The notes under the pieces: model-generated
The model's database searches: none
What the model was told of the DNA's origin: nothing
Seen by the model: the letters and a program-made list of their open reading frames with translations, nothing else
In this document: in pieces, positions 27,500-36,201 of the stretch
How positions within the stretch are numbered: position 1 is the stretch's first letter
Layout of the letters: every line of letters begins with the position of its first letter
From: an uncultured Acetobacteraceae bacterium
GTDB lineage: Bacteria; Pseudomonadota; Alphaproteobacteria; Acetobacterales; Acetobacteraceae
NCBI GenBank assembly: GCA_937873205.1
Contig: CALMVO010000030.1
Coordinates: forward strand, 24,528 to 71,812
Length of the DNA stretch: 47,285 nucleotides
Direction of reading: 5' to 3'
Position numbers and translations under genes: made by a program

Positions 27500-28525
27500 A
27501 TGAGCCGCCGCATCTTCCTGACGATGGGCCTGGCGCTGGCCTCGGCGTGCCTGCCGCTGCCGGCAGCGCCCGGTGCCCGCGCCGCGGAGGGCGTCGCCAC
27601 GCTGCTCAACGTGTCGTACGACCCGACGCGCGAGCTCTACCGGGACGTCGACGCGCGGTTCGCGGCCGCCTGGAAGGCCAGCACCGGTCAGACGCTGTCG
27701 GTGCGGACCTCGAACGGCGGCTCCGGCGCCCAGGCGCGCTCGGTGCTGGACGGGCTGCAGGCCGACGTGGTGACGCTGGGCATCGCCTCCGACGTCGACG
27801 CGCTAGCGGCCCGCGGCCTGCTGGCCCGCGACTGGGCGACGCGGCTGCCGAACCATTCGGTGCCCTATACCAGCACGATCGTGTTCCTGGTCCGGGCGGG
27901 CAACCCGAAGCGCATCGCCGACTGGCCGGACCTGGTCCGCGACGGCGTGCAGGTGATCACGCCGAACCCCAAGACCTCCAGCGGCGGCCGCTGGAGCTAC
28001 ATCGCCGCATACCTCTGGGCGCTGCACCGGCCCGGCGCCGACGAGGCCAGGGCCGAGGCCTACCTGGCGGCGCTCTACCGGCACGTGCCGATCCTGGACA
28101 GCGGCGCGCGCGGCTCCACCAACACCTTCGTGCAGCGCGGCGAGGGCGACGTGCTGCTGGCCTGGGAGGACGAGGCGCTGCTGGCGGCGCACGATCTCGG
28201 GCAAGGTCAGTTCGACGTCGTCTATCCCTCGACCTCGGTGGTGGCCGAGCCGGTGGTGGCCGTGGTGGACAGCGTCGCCCGCGGCCGCGGCTCGCAGGCC
28301 CCGGCCGAGGCCTACCTCCGCTACCTCTACACGCCGGACGGTCAGGAGATCATCGCCCGGCACCACTACCGGGCGATCGATCCCGCCGTCGCGGCGCGGC
28401 ACGCCGCCGAGTTCCCGGCCGTCAAGACCTACGACGTCGAGAGCCTGGGCGGCTGGGGCGTCGTGCAGCCGAAGCAGTTCGGCCCCGGCGGGGTCTTCGA
28501 CACGATCTCAGCCCCGGGACGATGA
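27500..28525 (+). CDS. sbp: Sulfate/thiosulfate-binding periplasmic protein
   Basis: The periplasmic receptor of the sulfate importer, 341 residues with a signal peptide ending near ARAAE. The family start LLNVSYDPTRELYRDVDARF is diagnostic. NGGSGAQARSVLDGLQADVV and ITPNPKTSSGGRWSYIAAY are ligand-site regions of the Sbp/CysP family. The stop overlaps the cysT ATG (ATGA, 28522-28525). It is the first gene of a complete sbp-cysTWA operon. Sulfate is most likely; thiosulfate cannot be excluded. Confidence 0.95.
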   Translation: MSRRIFLTMGLALASACLPLPAAPGARAAEGVATLLNVSYDPTRELYRDVDARFAAAWKASTGQTLSVRTSNGGSGAQARSVLDGLQADVVTLGIASDVDALAARGLLARDWATRLPNHSVPYTSTIVFLVRAGNPKRIADWPDLVRDGVQVITPNPKTSSGGRWSYIAAYLWALHRPGADEARAEAYLAALYRHVPILDSGARGSTNTFVQRGEGDVLLAWEDEALLAAHDLGQGQFDVVYPSTSVVAEPVVAVVDSVARGRGSQAPAEAYLRYLYTPDGQEIIARHHYRAIDPAVAARHAAEFPAVKTYDVESLGGWGVVQPKQFGPGGVFDTISAPGR

Positions 28526-29421
28526 GCGGCGGGGTCCTGCCCGGCTGGGACGCCCGCCCGGCCGCGTTGTCCATCCTCGCCCGCCTGCTGCCGCGCCGCA
28601 CGCCGGCGGTCATCCCGGGCGCCCTGCCGAGCCTCGCGCTGACGCTGGTGTGGGTCGGGCTGATCGTGCTGCTGCCGCTGGCGGCCCTGGCCGCGCGCCC
28701 GTGGCAGGATGGGCCGGCGGCGCTGCTGCACGCGCTGTCCGACCGCCGCACGCTGGCCGCCCTCCGCCTCAGCTTCGGCACCGCGTTGGGGGCCGCCATC
28801 CTCTGCACGCTGCTCGGCCTCCTGCTGGCTTGGGTGCTGGGGCGGGTGCGGCCGCCGGGCTGGCGGCTGCTCGACGCGATGATCGACCTGCCGTTCGCCC
28901 TGCCGACCGCGGTGGCCGGCATCACCCTGACCACGCTCTACGCCCGCACCGGCTGGCTCGGCGCGCCGCTGGCGCGGATCGGCATGCGGGTTGCCTACAC
29001 GCCGCTCGGCATCATGGTGGCGCTGGTGTTCGTCGGCCTGCCGTTCGTGGTGCGGGTGGTGCTGCCGGTGCTGCGCGACCTGCCGGCCGAGCTCGAGGAG
29101 GCCGCTGCCACGCTCGGCGCCCGGCCGGCGCAGGTCGCCTGGCGCGTGCTGCTGCCCGCCCTGTGGCCGGCGCTGGCGACCGGCTTCGGCCTCGCCTTCG
29201 CGCGTGGCGTCGGCGAGTACGGCAGCGTCATCTTCATCGCCGGCAACCGGCCGCTGGTCTCCGAGATCGCGCCGCTGCTGATCGTGATCCGGCTGCAGGA
29301 GTTCGACTATGGCGGTGCGGCCGCGGTCGGGCTGGTCATGCTGCTCGCCGCCGCCCTGTGCCTCCTGCTGGTGAGCGCCGCGCGCCGCCGGCTGCCGGCC
29401 TCGCTCGGCCTCGTGCGATGA
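28522..29421 (+). CDS. cysT: Sulfate ABC transporter permease CysT
   Basis: One of two inner-membrane permeases of the sulfate importer, 299 residues with about six helices. The family marks are DLPFALPTAVAGITLTTLY and GEYGSVIFIAGNRPLVSEIA. The EAA-type loop reads EEAAATLGARPAQVAW. The start overlaps the sbp stop. The stop at 29419-29421 overlaps the first ATG of a tandem start array leading to cysW. Confidence 0.95.
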   Translation: MSGGVLPGWDARPAALSILARLLPRRTPAVIPGALPSLALTLVWVGLIVLLPLAALAARPWQDGPAALLHALSDRRTLAALRLSFGTALGAAILCTLLGLLLAWVLGRVRPPGWRLLDAMIDLPFALPTAVAGITLTTLYARTGWLGAPLARIGMRVAYTPLGIMVALVFVGLPFVVRVVLPVLRDLPAELEEAAATLGARPAQVAWRVLLPALWPALATGFGLAFARGVGEYGSVIFIAGNRPLVSEIAPLLIVIRLQEFDYGGAAAVGLVMLLAAALCLLLVSAARRRLPASLGLVR

Positions 29422-29449
29422 GCGGGGCCCGATGAGCGCGGCCCAATGA
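29418..29449 (+). repeat. Tandem ATGA start/stop repeat at the cysT-cysW junction
   Basis: Three copies of ATGAGCGSGGCCCR start at 29418, 29432 and 29446, spaced exactly 14 bp. The first ATG overlaps the cysT stop. Its five-codon frame ends at TGA 29433-29435, overlapping the second ATG; that frame ends at TGA 29447-29449, overlapping the cysW ATG. The result is a chain of two mini-ORFs linked by ATGA overlaps. Confidence 0.8.
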
Positions 29450-30297
29450 GCGCGGCATCGTCCGTCCGCCCCGCCGCTCATGGCCCGTCCGCCTGGGCGC
29501 TGACGCTGGCCGCCTGGGGCGTGGCGCTGCTGTTCCTGATCCTGCCGCTGCTGTCCCTGTTCCACGAGGCGCTGCGCCAGGGCGTGCGGGCGGCCGCGGC
29601 CACCCTGCGCGATCCGGACGCGCTGTCGGCGATCCGGCTGAGCGCGCTCGTGGTGGCGATCGTGGTGCCGGTCAACGCCGCCTGCGGCCTGTTCGCGGCC
29701 TACGCGCTGACCCGGTTCGACTTCCCCGGCCGGGCCGCGCTGCTGGTGCTGATCGAGCTGCCGCTGTCGATCTCGCCGGTGGTCGCCGGCCTGGTCTGGG
29801 TGCTGCTGTTCGGCGCGGAGGGCTGGTTCGGCCCCGCGCTGGCCGCGCACGGCGTCCGCATCACCTTCGCGCTGCCGGGGATCCTGCTCGCCACCCTGTT
29901 CGTGACCTTCCCGTTCGTGACCCGCACCGTGATGCCGGCGATGGAGGCGCAGGGGCGCGACCAGGAGGAGGCCGCCGCCATCCTGGGCGCCGGCTTCCTG
30001 TCCGTGCTGCTGCGCGTCACGCTGCCCGAGGTCGGCGCGGCCGCGGTGTCGGGGACCCTGCTCTGCACCGCCCGCGCGCTGGGCGAGTTCGGCGCGGTGT
30101 CGGTGGTGTCCGGGCACATCCCCGGCCAGACCGAGACGGTGCCGCTGCACATCGAGACCCTCTACAACGGCTACGAGACGGTCGCCGCCTTCTCGCTGGC
30201 CGCCCTGCTCGCCGTCGTGTCCGGGCTCGTTGTGGGAGCCCGCGGCCTGCTGGAGTGGCAGGGCCAACGCCGGAGGCGCGACGATGCTCTCGTTTGA
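29446..30297 (+). CDS. cysW: Sulfate ABC transporter permease CysW
   Basis: The second inner-membrane permease, 283 residues. Diagnostic segments are LIELPLSISPVVAGLVWVLL, the EAA loop EEAAAILGAGFLSVL, and ALGEFGAVSVVSGHIPGQTE with PLHIETLYNGY. The start is the third ATG of a tandem array; earlier ATGs are in the other two frames. The 3' end overlaps the cysA start by 14 bp. Confidence 0.95.
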   Translation: MSAASSVRPAAHGPSAWALTLAAWGVALLFLILPLLSLFHEALRQGVRAAAATLRDPDALSAIRLSALVVAIVVPVNAACGLFAAYALTRFDFPGRAALLVLIELPLSISPVVAGLVWVLLFGAEGWFGPALAAHGVRITFALPGILLATLFVTFPFVTRTVMPAMEAQGRDQEEAAAILGAGFLSVLLRVTLPEVGAAAVSGTLLCTARALGEFGAVSVVSGHIPGQTETVPLHIETLYNGYETVAAFSLAALLAVVSGLVVGARGLLEWQGQRRRRDDALV

Positions 30298-31477
30298 CAC
30301 GAGGGGGCCGGCCGCGGTGCCGGCGCGCCGGGACCTGCGCGGCGACGGGGCCGTCGGGGAGGCCGCCGACGCGGCCGCCGCCGCCGCCGGCGTGTCGCTG
30401 CACGGGGTGAGCTGCGTGTTCGGCCGCACGCCGGCGGTGCGCGACATCGACCTCACGGTGGCCAACGGCGAGTTCATGGCGCTGGTCGGCCCGTCGGGGG
30501 CCGGCAAGACGACGCTGCTGCGGATCATCGCCGGGCTGCAGCCGGGCTACGAGGGCTCGCTCGCGATCGGGCCGCGCGACGTCACCGACGTGCCGGCCCG
30601 CGCCCGCAACATCGGCTTCGTGTTCCAGAACTACGCGCTGTTCCGGCACATGACGGTGGCCGCGAACGTGGCCTTTGGCCTGAAGGTGCGGCCGCGCGCG
30701 ACCCGGCCGGACCGGCACGCCATCGCCGCCCGCGTCGCCGAGCTGCTGGAGCTGGTGCAGGTGGCCCCGCTCGCGAAGCGCTACCCGGCGCAGCTCTCGG
30801 GGGGCCAGCGGCAGCGCGTGGCGCTGGCCCGGGCGCTGGCCACCGAGCCCGCCCTCTTGCTGCTGGACGAGCCGTTCGGCGCCCTCGACCCGTTGGTGCG
30901 GAAAGAGATCCGCACCTGGCTGCGCGCGCTACACGACCGCCTCGGCCTCACCTCGATCATGGTGACGCACGATCAGGCGGAGGCGCTGGAGGTTGCCGAC
31001 CGCATCGCCGTGCTGCGCGACGGCCGGCTGGAGCAGGTCGGCACGCCTTCCGAGCTGGAGGACCATCCGGCGACCCCGTTCGTGCACCAGTTCCTGGGCG
31101 AGACCGTCCGCTTCGACGGCGTCCACGAGCACGGCCGGCTGCGCCTGGACCCGCCCTGGTCCGCCGTCCCGCTGCTGGGCCAGCCCCCGGCGATGGGCGA
31201 GGGGCGGGTGAGCCTATCGCTGCGCCCCTACGAGGTTGCCCTGCGGCCGACGGCGGAGCCGGGTGCGGCCCGGATCGTGGATGTGCAGCGCGCGGGCGCC
31301 TTCCACCGCGTGCGCGTGGCCCCGACGGGCGATGGCCGGGACGCGATCGAGGTGCTGGCCCCCTCCTCGGAGCCGCCGCCGCGCCCGGGCACGACGTGCG
31401 GGCTGGATCTATCGCGCGCGCGAAGCTTCGGTGGGGATCGTGAAACCGCAGGCCGACGGATCGCCGTCGGCTGGTGA
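30284..31477 (+). CDS. cysA: Sulfate ABC transporter ATP-binding protein
   Basis: The cytoplasmic ATPase of the sulfate importer, 397 residues. Walker A GPSGAGKTT is at 69-77, the signature is LSGGQRQRVALARAL, Walker B is LLLLDEPFGALD, and the switch His lies in MVTHDQAEALEVAD. A TOBE-type C-terminal domain follows. The N-terminus has an unusual Ala/Gly-rich extension of about 35 residues before VSLHGVSCVFG. ATG 30284 is chosen because GGAGG lies at 30272-30276. The start lies inside the end of cysW. Confidence 0.94.
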   Translation: MLSFDTRGPAAVPARRDLRGDGAVGEAADAAAAAAGVSLHGVSCVFGRTPAVRDIDLTVANGEFMALVGPSGAGKTTLLRIIAGLQPGYEGSLAIGPRDVTDVPARARNIGFVFQNYALFRHMTVAANVAFGLKVRPRATRPDRHAIAARVAELLELVQVAPLAKRYPAQLSGGQRQRVALARALATEPALLLLDEPFGALDPLVRKEIRTWLRALHDRLGLTSIMVTHDQAEALEVADRIAVLRDGRLEQVGTPSELEDHPATPFVHQFLGETVRFDGVHEHGRLRLDPPWSAVPLLGQPPAMGEGRVSLSLRPYEVALRPTAEPGAARIVDVQRAGAFHRVRVAPTGDGRDAIEVLAPSSEPPPRPGTTCGLDLSRARSFGGDRETAGRRIAVGW

Positions 31478-31502
31478 ACGTCCAGTTTTGGCCGATACCG
31501 GT

Positions 31503-31524
31503 CTGTCCGCTCTGGAGCGGACAG
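31503..31524. terminator. Hairpin between convergent cysA and the LprI-like gene
   Basis: CTGTCCGC (31503-31510) pairs with GCGGACAG (31517-31524) around TCTGGA. There is no T run on either side, so termination is plausible but not shown. It lies midway between two convergent stops. Confidence 0.4.
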
Positions 31525-31564
31525 CACGAAAGCGGACGATCAGATTGCCACATTGATAGCACCG

Positions 31565-32713
31565 CTATTCTCGCGTGGGCTCAACTCTAGAGATTGACAC
31601 GGATGTCGTTTCGATTCCTGGCTCGGTTGAGGTTGCCCCTGACTTCTCCTGTACGTCCATCATCTTCACCATTCCAGTAACGGTGCCATAGCAGTTGTAT
31701 TGATCGCCCGCGCAAGTGATGAGCTGAGCCACGACCTTCGGTGCAAGGATCTCAGACGTGAAGAGGATGTTGCTTACGCCTGCCTGTGCCGATACCAGAT
31801 TGCACCGACTCCTGTCGCCGCAGAACACCAGGCCGTTCACCGAAGCCGACTTCCCAACAAGGGCGTTGCCCTGCGCCAGGAACTCGATCACCGACATTGA
31901 TGGGCTGGTTGCAGCGGGCGCGAGCGGAGTCGGACTCGCTGCGACATCACTCCTGAACGGCTGTGTCGGCGTCAGCTGCGGAGTGGCCGCGGCGCTTCCG
32001 ATGGCGTCCGCCAGACTGCCCGTGGGGGCCGAGGCTGACTGTGCGGCGGGTGCGGTCTGAAGCGGCCCCGGCGCGCTTGACGCACCTGCTGGAGGAGTGG
32101 CGCTGCGCGGCGCCAGCAGCGCCGCCGCATCGGCATTAGAGATAAAGCCGTTGGCATCGGGTCGCTGCGACACCCGTTGCCACGTCGAGATCGCCGAGCG
32201 GCTGGCCTCGCCAAGAATACCGTCAGCCTGCGTTCCCGCCGGCAGGAAGCCAAGGTCGACCAGCTTCTGCTGAAGCGCGATCTGCTGCTCGACCGGCCGG
32301 GAAGCTTCTTCCTGAGCCGCGCCGTGTAGCAGGTCCAGCCAGATCGCACAGTCTCTCTTGGTTTCGGAGAGGTAGCAGCTTACCGCGGCAGCGCTGTCCG
32401 GCATGGTCTGATCGAGCGCGCCGGCTGCCGGGAAGTGACAGGTCTGGCGCAGGCTGGTGTCGAAGCCGACCGCCTGCGTCTTGAGCGCCTTCCAGCCGGG
32501 CTTGCCGTAGAGATAGCGCAGGGCATAGTACGGCTGCTCGAAGCTCAACTCCTCGCGGCTCATGTCAAGATTGTTGCAGATCGCCTGAGCGAGTCCATCC
32601 GCCGGAGCCGGTCGGGGGCAAGCAAAGCTCGGCCCGACACGCGCCGGCTGCGCCACTGCCAATCCGGTGGTGCAGAGAAAAGTTGCAGTTGCGGTAAGCG
32701 CCTTAGTCAACAT
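31565..32713 (-). CDS. Secreted protein with LprI-like and peptidoglycan-binding-like domains
   Basis: A 382-residue exported protein with a signal peptide ending near AVAQ (21-22). Residues about 28-120 have the Cys-pattern of LprI/DUF1311 domains (SFACPRPAPADGLAQAICNN ... RQTCHFPA ... SCYLSETKRD). Residues about 145-200 resemble a peptidoglycan-binding helix bundle (LQQKLVDLGFLPAGTQADGI, then SRSAISTWQRV). An Ala/Pro/Ser linker (about 203-275) leads to a C-terminal domain with two Cys pairs (CGDRSRC, CAGDQYNC). A lysozyme-inhibitor-like or cell-wall role is a guess. AGGA sits 8 nt before ATG 32713. Base composition is less GC-rich than the surroundings, which hints at horizontal transfer. 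Confidence 0.75.
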   Translation of the reverse strand: MLTKALTATATFLCTTGLAVAQPARVGPSFACPRPAPADGLAQAICNNLDMSREELSFEQPYYALRYLYGKPGWKALKTQAVGFDTSLRQTCHFPAAGALDQTMPDSAAAVSCYLSETKRDCAIWLDLLHGAAQEEASRPVEQQIALQQKLVDLGFLPAGTQADGILGEASRSAISTWQRVSQRPDANGFISNADAAALLAPRSATPPAGASSAPGPLQTAPAAQSASAPTGSLADAIGSAAATPQLTPTQPFRSDVAASPTPLAPAATSPSMSVIEFLAQGNALVGKSASVNGLVFCGDRSRCNLVSAQAGVSNILFTSEILAPKVVAQLITCAGDQYNCYGTVTGMVKMMDVQEKSGATSTEPGIETTSVSISRVEPTRE

Positions 32714-33460
32714 CGCGATTTCCTGTATGAAGGCTGTCTCTGAACGCTACCGCAATGAAGGTAACTGGCTGCGGCGGGACCTGATTCCAACAGGTTGTCG
32801 AGACCGAGTTTGATATACGTGATCAAAGCCGCGTCCGCTTTTAGATGGCGTCCCAAATGCCGGAATGTCGGAGATGAAGCGCAAAGCAGCCATTTACACC
32901 CTGAACGACCCCATCGGTTAGCGACCGCGCATGGTACGGTGGAGCCACCTCAGTCGTCTCCCCTGTTTGACCGACAGGTGACCCCCATCTTCCCGACCAT
33001 TCGGCAATTTGCCTGTACAGGCTTCAGGAGAGCGCCGTCCTACGGACGCCCTCCGATGGCGGCTCCCGACGCAGGACCGCCAGCGCAGGTTCATGACACC
33101 ATCTCATGACACCACGTTTGGCCATCCCTCGCGCTTCGTCAAACCCCCGGGCTCGCAATACTACTGCGTCGTCGCTCTTGGGACAGCATAGTCTCCACCC
33201 CCAACACCACTGAGGCAGACCACCTGCATGCCGACCCGCCGCCACCGGACGATCCAGCCGTCGAGATGCCGTTTCCCCGGCGACAACCCCCGGCCGATCG
33301 TCACGACCGCCCGCCGGTCCTAGGGGGCCGGTCGAACGACAGTAGCTCCCAGCGGGCGGGCATGAGCGTCCGAACATTGGGGATGAGGCGCAGAACGACA
33401 ACGAACGACTGACGGTCGTGGTCCCGCCCGTACGATCCGGTATGGCGATCTAGGCCGGAC
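32714..33460. other. Long non-coding stretch with an 11-bp direct repeat
   Basis: About 750 bp, lower in GC than the surroundings. Open frames on both strands (for example 32795-33109 plus, 33024-33401 minus) lack ribosome-binding sites and show no family resemblance. TCATGACACCA occurs twice, at 33091-33101 and 33104-33114. The region could be the eroded remains of an inserted element, but no transposase or terminal repeats were recognised. It should contain the promoter of the LprI-like gene near its left end. Confidence 0.45.
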
Positions 33461-34798
33461 CTACGCCGCTTCCGCCGTGATCGCCTCGCCCAGCGTGTCG
33501 ACGATCCGGTCGATATGCCCCGGCTCGATGATCAGCGGCGGCGACAGCGCGATGGTGTCGCTCGTCGTGCGGATCAGCACGCCGGCGTCGAAGCAGCGCT
33601 GCATGATGCGGTTGGCGCGGTCGGTCGGCTTGCCGGAGCGCGGTTGCAGCTCGATGCCGGCGATCAGCCCGGCATCGCGGATGTCGACCACGTTGGGCCG
33701 GTCGCGCAGCGCGTGCACCGCGTCCCGCCACGCCGGCTCGATCGCCAACGCCCGCGCCGCCAGCCCCTCGTCGCGGTGCAGGTCCATCGTCGCGATCGCG
33801 GCGGCGCAGGCCAGCGGGTGGCCGGAATAGGTGTAGCCGTGGAATAGCTCGATCCCGGGCGGCGCCTCCTCGACCACGGTGCGGTAGATCTCGTCGCTGG
33901 CGGCGACCGCCCCCATCGGCACGGTGGCGTTGGTCAGCCCCTTGGCCATGGTCATGAGGTCGGGCACCACGCCGTAACGGTCGGCGGCGAAGTTCGCCCC
34001 CATGCGGCCGAAGCCGGTGATCACCTCGTCGAAGATGAGAAGGATGCCGTGCGCGGTGCACAGCGCCCGCAGCCGCTCCAGGTAGCCCACCGGGGGCACC
34101 AGCACGCCGGTCGAGCCGGCCACCGGCTCGACGATCACCGCCGCGATGGTGCCCGGCCCGTGCAGCAGCACCAGCGCCTCCAGCGCGTCCGCCTGGTCGG
34201 CACCGTGCTCCGGCTGGCCGCGGCTGAACCGGTTGGTGGGCAGGTGGGTGTGCGGCAGGTGGTCGACGTTGCCCAGCAGCGGCCCGAACTGCGCCTTGTT
34301 GACGCCGATGCCGCCCACCGACAGCCCGCCGAAATTGACCCCGTGATAGCCGCGCTCGCGCCCGATCAGCTTGACGCGGTGCCCCTGGCCGCGGGCGCGG
34401 TGATAGGCCAGCGCGATCTTGAGCGCGGTATCGGCGCTCTCGCTGCCGGAGTTGGTGAAGAAGATGCGGTTCAGCGGCTCCGGCGTGATCTGCGCCAGCC
34501 GCGAGGCCGCCTGGAACATCAGCGGATGGCCCATCTGGAAGCCCGGCGCGAAGTCCATCGTCGCCGCGGTGCGCTGGATCGCCTCGGTGATCTGCCGCCG
34601 CCCGTGCCCGGCGTTCACGCACCAGAGCCCGGCGGTGGCGTCCAGCACCGGGCGCCCCTCCGGCGTCCAGTAGGTCATGCCCTCGGCGCGGTCCAGCAGG
34701 CGCGGCGCCTGCTTGAAGGTGCGGTTGCCGGTGTAGGGCATCCACAGCGCGTCGAGGTCGTTGGGCCGCGCGGCGGGCGGGGGAGGCATCTGGTCCAT
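33461..34798 (-). CDS. Omega-amino acid (beta-alanine)--pyruvate aminotransferase, class III
   Basis: A PLP-dependent enzyme of 445 residues that moves the amino group of an omega- or beta-amino acid to pyruvate, giving a semialdehyde and alanine. The N-terminus (LDALWMPYTGNRTFKQAPRL, then LDATAGLWCVNAGHGRRQI) is characteristic of the beta-alanine/omega-amino acid:pyruvate group. PLP-site residues are SGSE (117-120), Asp257 (FDEVITGFGR) and the Schiff-base Lys286 (TMAKGLTN). ATG 34798 follows GAGGAC by about 8 nt. It starts 11 bp after the TPR gene and is the last gene of the long cluster. It fits as the catabolic end step for amino acids released by the upstream P1 peptidase and amidase. Confidence 0.92.
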   Translation of the reverse strand: MDQMPPPPAARPNDLDALWMPYTGNRTFKQAPRLLDRAEGMTYWTPEGRPVLDATAGLWCVNAGHGRRQITEAIQRTAATMDFAPGFQMGHPLMFQAASRLAQITPEPLNRIFFTNSGSESADTALKIALAYHRARGQGHRVKLIGRERGYHGVNFGGLSVGGIGVNKAQFGPLLGNVDHLPHTHLPTNRFSRGQPEHGADQADALEALVLLHGPGTIAAVIVEPVAGSTGVLVPPVGYLERLRALCTAHGILLIFDEVITGFGRMGANFAADRYGVVPDLMTMAKGLTNATVPMGAVAASDEIYRTVVEEAPPGIELFHGYTYSGHPLACAAAIATMDLHRDEGLAARALAIEPAWRDAVHALRDRPNVVDIRDAGLIAGIELQPRSGKPTDRANRIMQRCFDAGVLIRTTSDTIALSPPLIIEPGHIDRIVDTLGEAITAEAA

Positions 34799-34809
34799 GG
34801 CGATCGTCC

Positions 34810-36198
34810 TCAAACCGAATGGGTGGGCAGCGCCACCGTCCGCGCCAGCCGCCGGTCCACGCGCGCCCGCGCCCGGTCGCCCAGCGTCGGCAGGCCGAGC
34901 CCGTCGTACACGCCGGCGAGGATCCGGTTGAGCGGCGCGCCGTCCGGATCGTAGCCGCGGCGCTGCTCCAGCACCTGCTGCGCGCGACCCAGCCGGCCGG
35001 TGCGCAGCAGGCAGTCCAGCAGCACCTGCTCGAACAGGTCGCGCTGCGCGTGGCTGCCGCCGATCTCGGCCAGCCGGCCGAGCGGCGCCTCCAGCAGGCC
35101 GAGCGCCGTCTCGGGGTCGCCGGCCGCATGCGCCGCGAGCCCGCGCGCCACCGGCAACGCCACGTCGCGCCAGACCGGCTCCGCCCCGGCGCGATCCGCC
35201 TCGGCGCCGATCGCCGACAGCAGCCGGTCCGCCTCCGGGGCGCGGCCGGCCCGAGCCAGCCCGTACAGGTACTGCAGCGACAGGAACGGGTTGGTCACGT
35301 CCGACGCCCGCGCCCGCAGCCGGTCGCCGACCTCGTCCCAGCGGCGGCCGACCTCGAGGCCGGCGAAGTCGAACCGCGCCAGCAGCGACACCGCGCCGAT
35401 CTGGTCCTGCGACAGGTCGCGCTCCCGCGACCAGCAATGGTCGTCATAGGCGGCGAGCGCCTCCGCTTCGCGGCCCTGGCTCAGGTAGAACAGCGCCAGG
35501 TGCCACCAATGGTGGGTGTACATGAACGAGGTGAGCGTCTCCCAGCGTCCGCGCATCGACTCCAGGAACGCGGCACCCTCGTCGATGCGCCCCTGCGTCA
35601 GCATCACGTGCGCCAGCGCATGCTGCGCCCACTGGTCGTCGGGCCGGAGTTCCAGCGCGGTCCGCGCCGCGCGCTCGGCATCCTCCAGCAGGTGGCACTG
35701 CTCGTAGCCGAAGGCCAGCATGCCGTGCAGGAACCCGACGTCGGACGCCGCCTCCTGGCTGCCCAGGGCGGCGCGCAGCATGCCGGCGAAGTCCCCGCGG
35801 TTGAAGTCGTGGTACTGGTGCAGCTTCAGCATGGCGAGGTCGCGCGGATGCGCCGCGAGCGCCTGGTCGATCAGCGCGATCGAGGCGTCCAGCTCGCCGT
35901 CGACCCAGCGCCGCAGCACGTCCGCGATCCGCCGCTCGCGCGCGTTCGCTCCGTCCCGGCCGTGCTCGGCGCGGGCCAGGCAGGACCGCGCCTGCTCCGG
36001 GATGCCGCCGGTCTCCGACATCATCCACAGCAGCCCGGCATAAGCGTTGGCCAGGCAATCGTCTGCGGCCTCGGCGGCGGGGAGGATGTTCAGCAGCCGG
36101 ACGTCGTAGTTGAGCAGCCCCAGCACGTGATCGTCGATCGCGGCCACCGTCGCCGGGTCGGTGGCGGTGATCGGGTTGCCGAGCCAGTCCTGGGCCAT
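34810..36198 (-). CDS. TPR-repeat protein (TTC38-like)
   Basis: A 462-residue soluble protein of helical repeats. TPR-like units are visible around 140-210 (GFLHGMLAFGYEQCHLLEDA, then RTALELRPDDQWAQHALAHV) and in the C-terminal third. The motif YTHHWWHLALFYLSQGREAE is typical of the TTC38 family of unknown function, which often lies near amide or peptide catabolic genes. No signal peptide or membrane helix is seen. It is separated by 3 bp from the hydrolase gene upstream and by 11 bp from the transaminase downstream. A scaffolding or regulatory role is inference. Confidence 0.8.
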   Translation of the reverse strand: MAQDWLGNPITATDPATVAAIDDHVLGLLNYDVRLLNILPAAEAADDCLANAYAGLLWMMSETGGIPEQARSCLARAEHGRDGANARERRIADVLRRWVDGELDASIALIDQALAAHPRDLAMLKLHQYHDFNRGDFAGMLRAALGSQEAASDVGFLHGMLAFGYEQCHLLEDAERAARTALELRPDDQWAQHALAHVMLTQGRIDEGAAFLESMRGRWETLTSFMYTHHWWHLALFYLSQGREAEALAAYDDHCWSRERDLSQDQIGAVSLLARFDFAGLEVGRRWDEVGDRLRARASDVTNPFLSLQYLYGLARAGRAPEADRLLSAIGAEADRAGAEPVWRDVALPVARGLAAHAAGDPETALGLLEAPLGRLAEIGGSHAQRDLFEQVLLDCLLRTGRLGRAQQVLEQRRGYDPDGAPLNRILAGVYDGLGLPTLGDRARARVDRRLARTVALPTHSV

Positions 36199-36201
36199 GG
36201 G

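Noticed and set aside
30230-30283. Upstream start for cysA
   Set aside because: It would lie deep inside cysW and lacks a ribosome-binding site. GGAGG at 30272-30276 supports ATG 30284.
32795-33401. Possible genes of 104 and 125 codons in the low-GC gap
   Set aside because: They overlap on opposite strands, lack convincing ribosome-binding sites and resemble nothing known. The region is described as non-coding.
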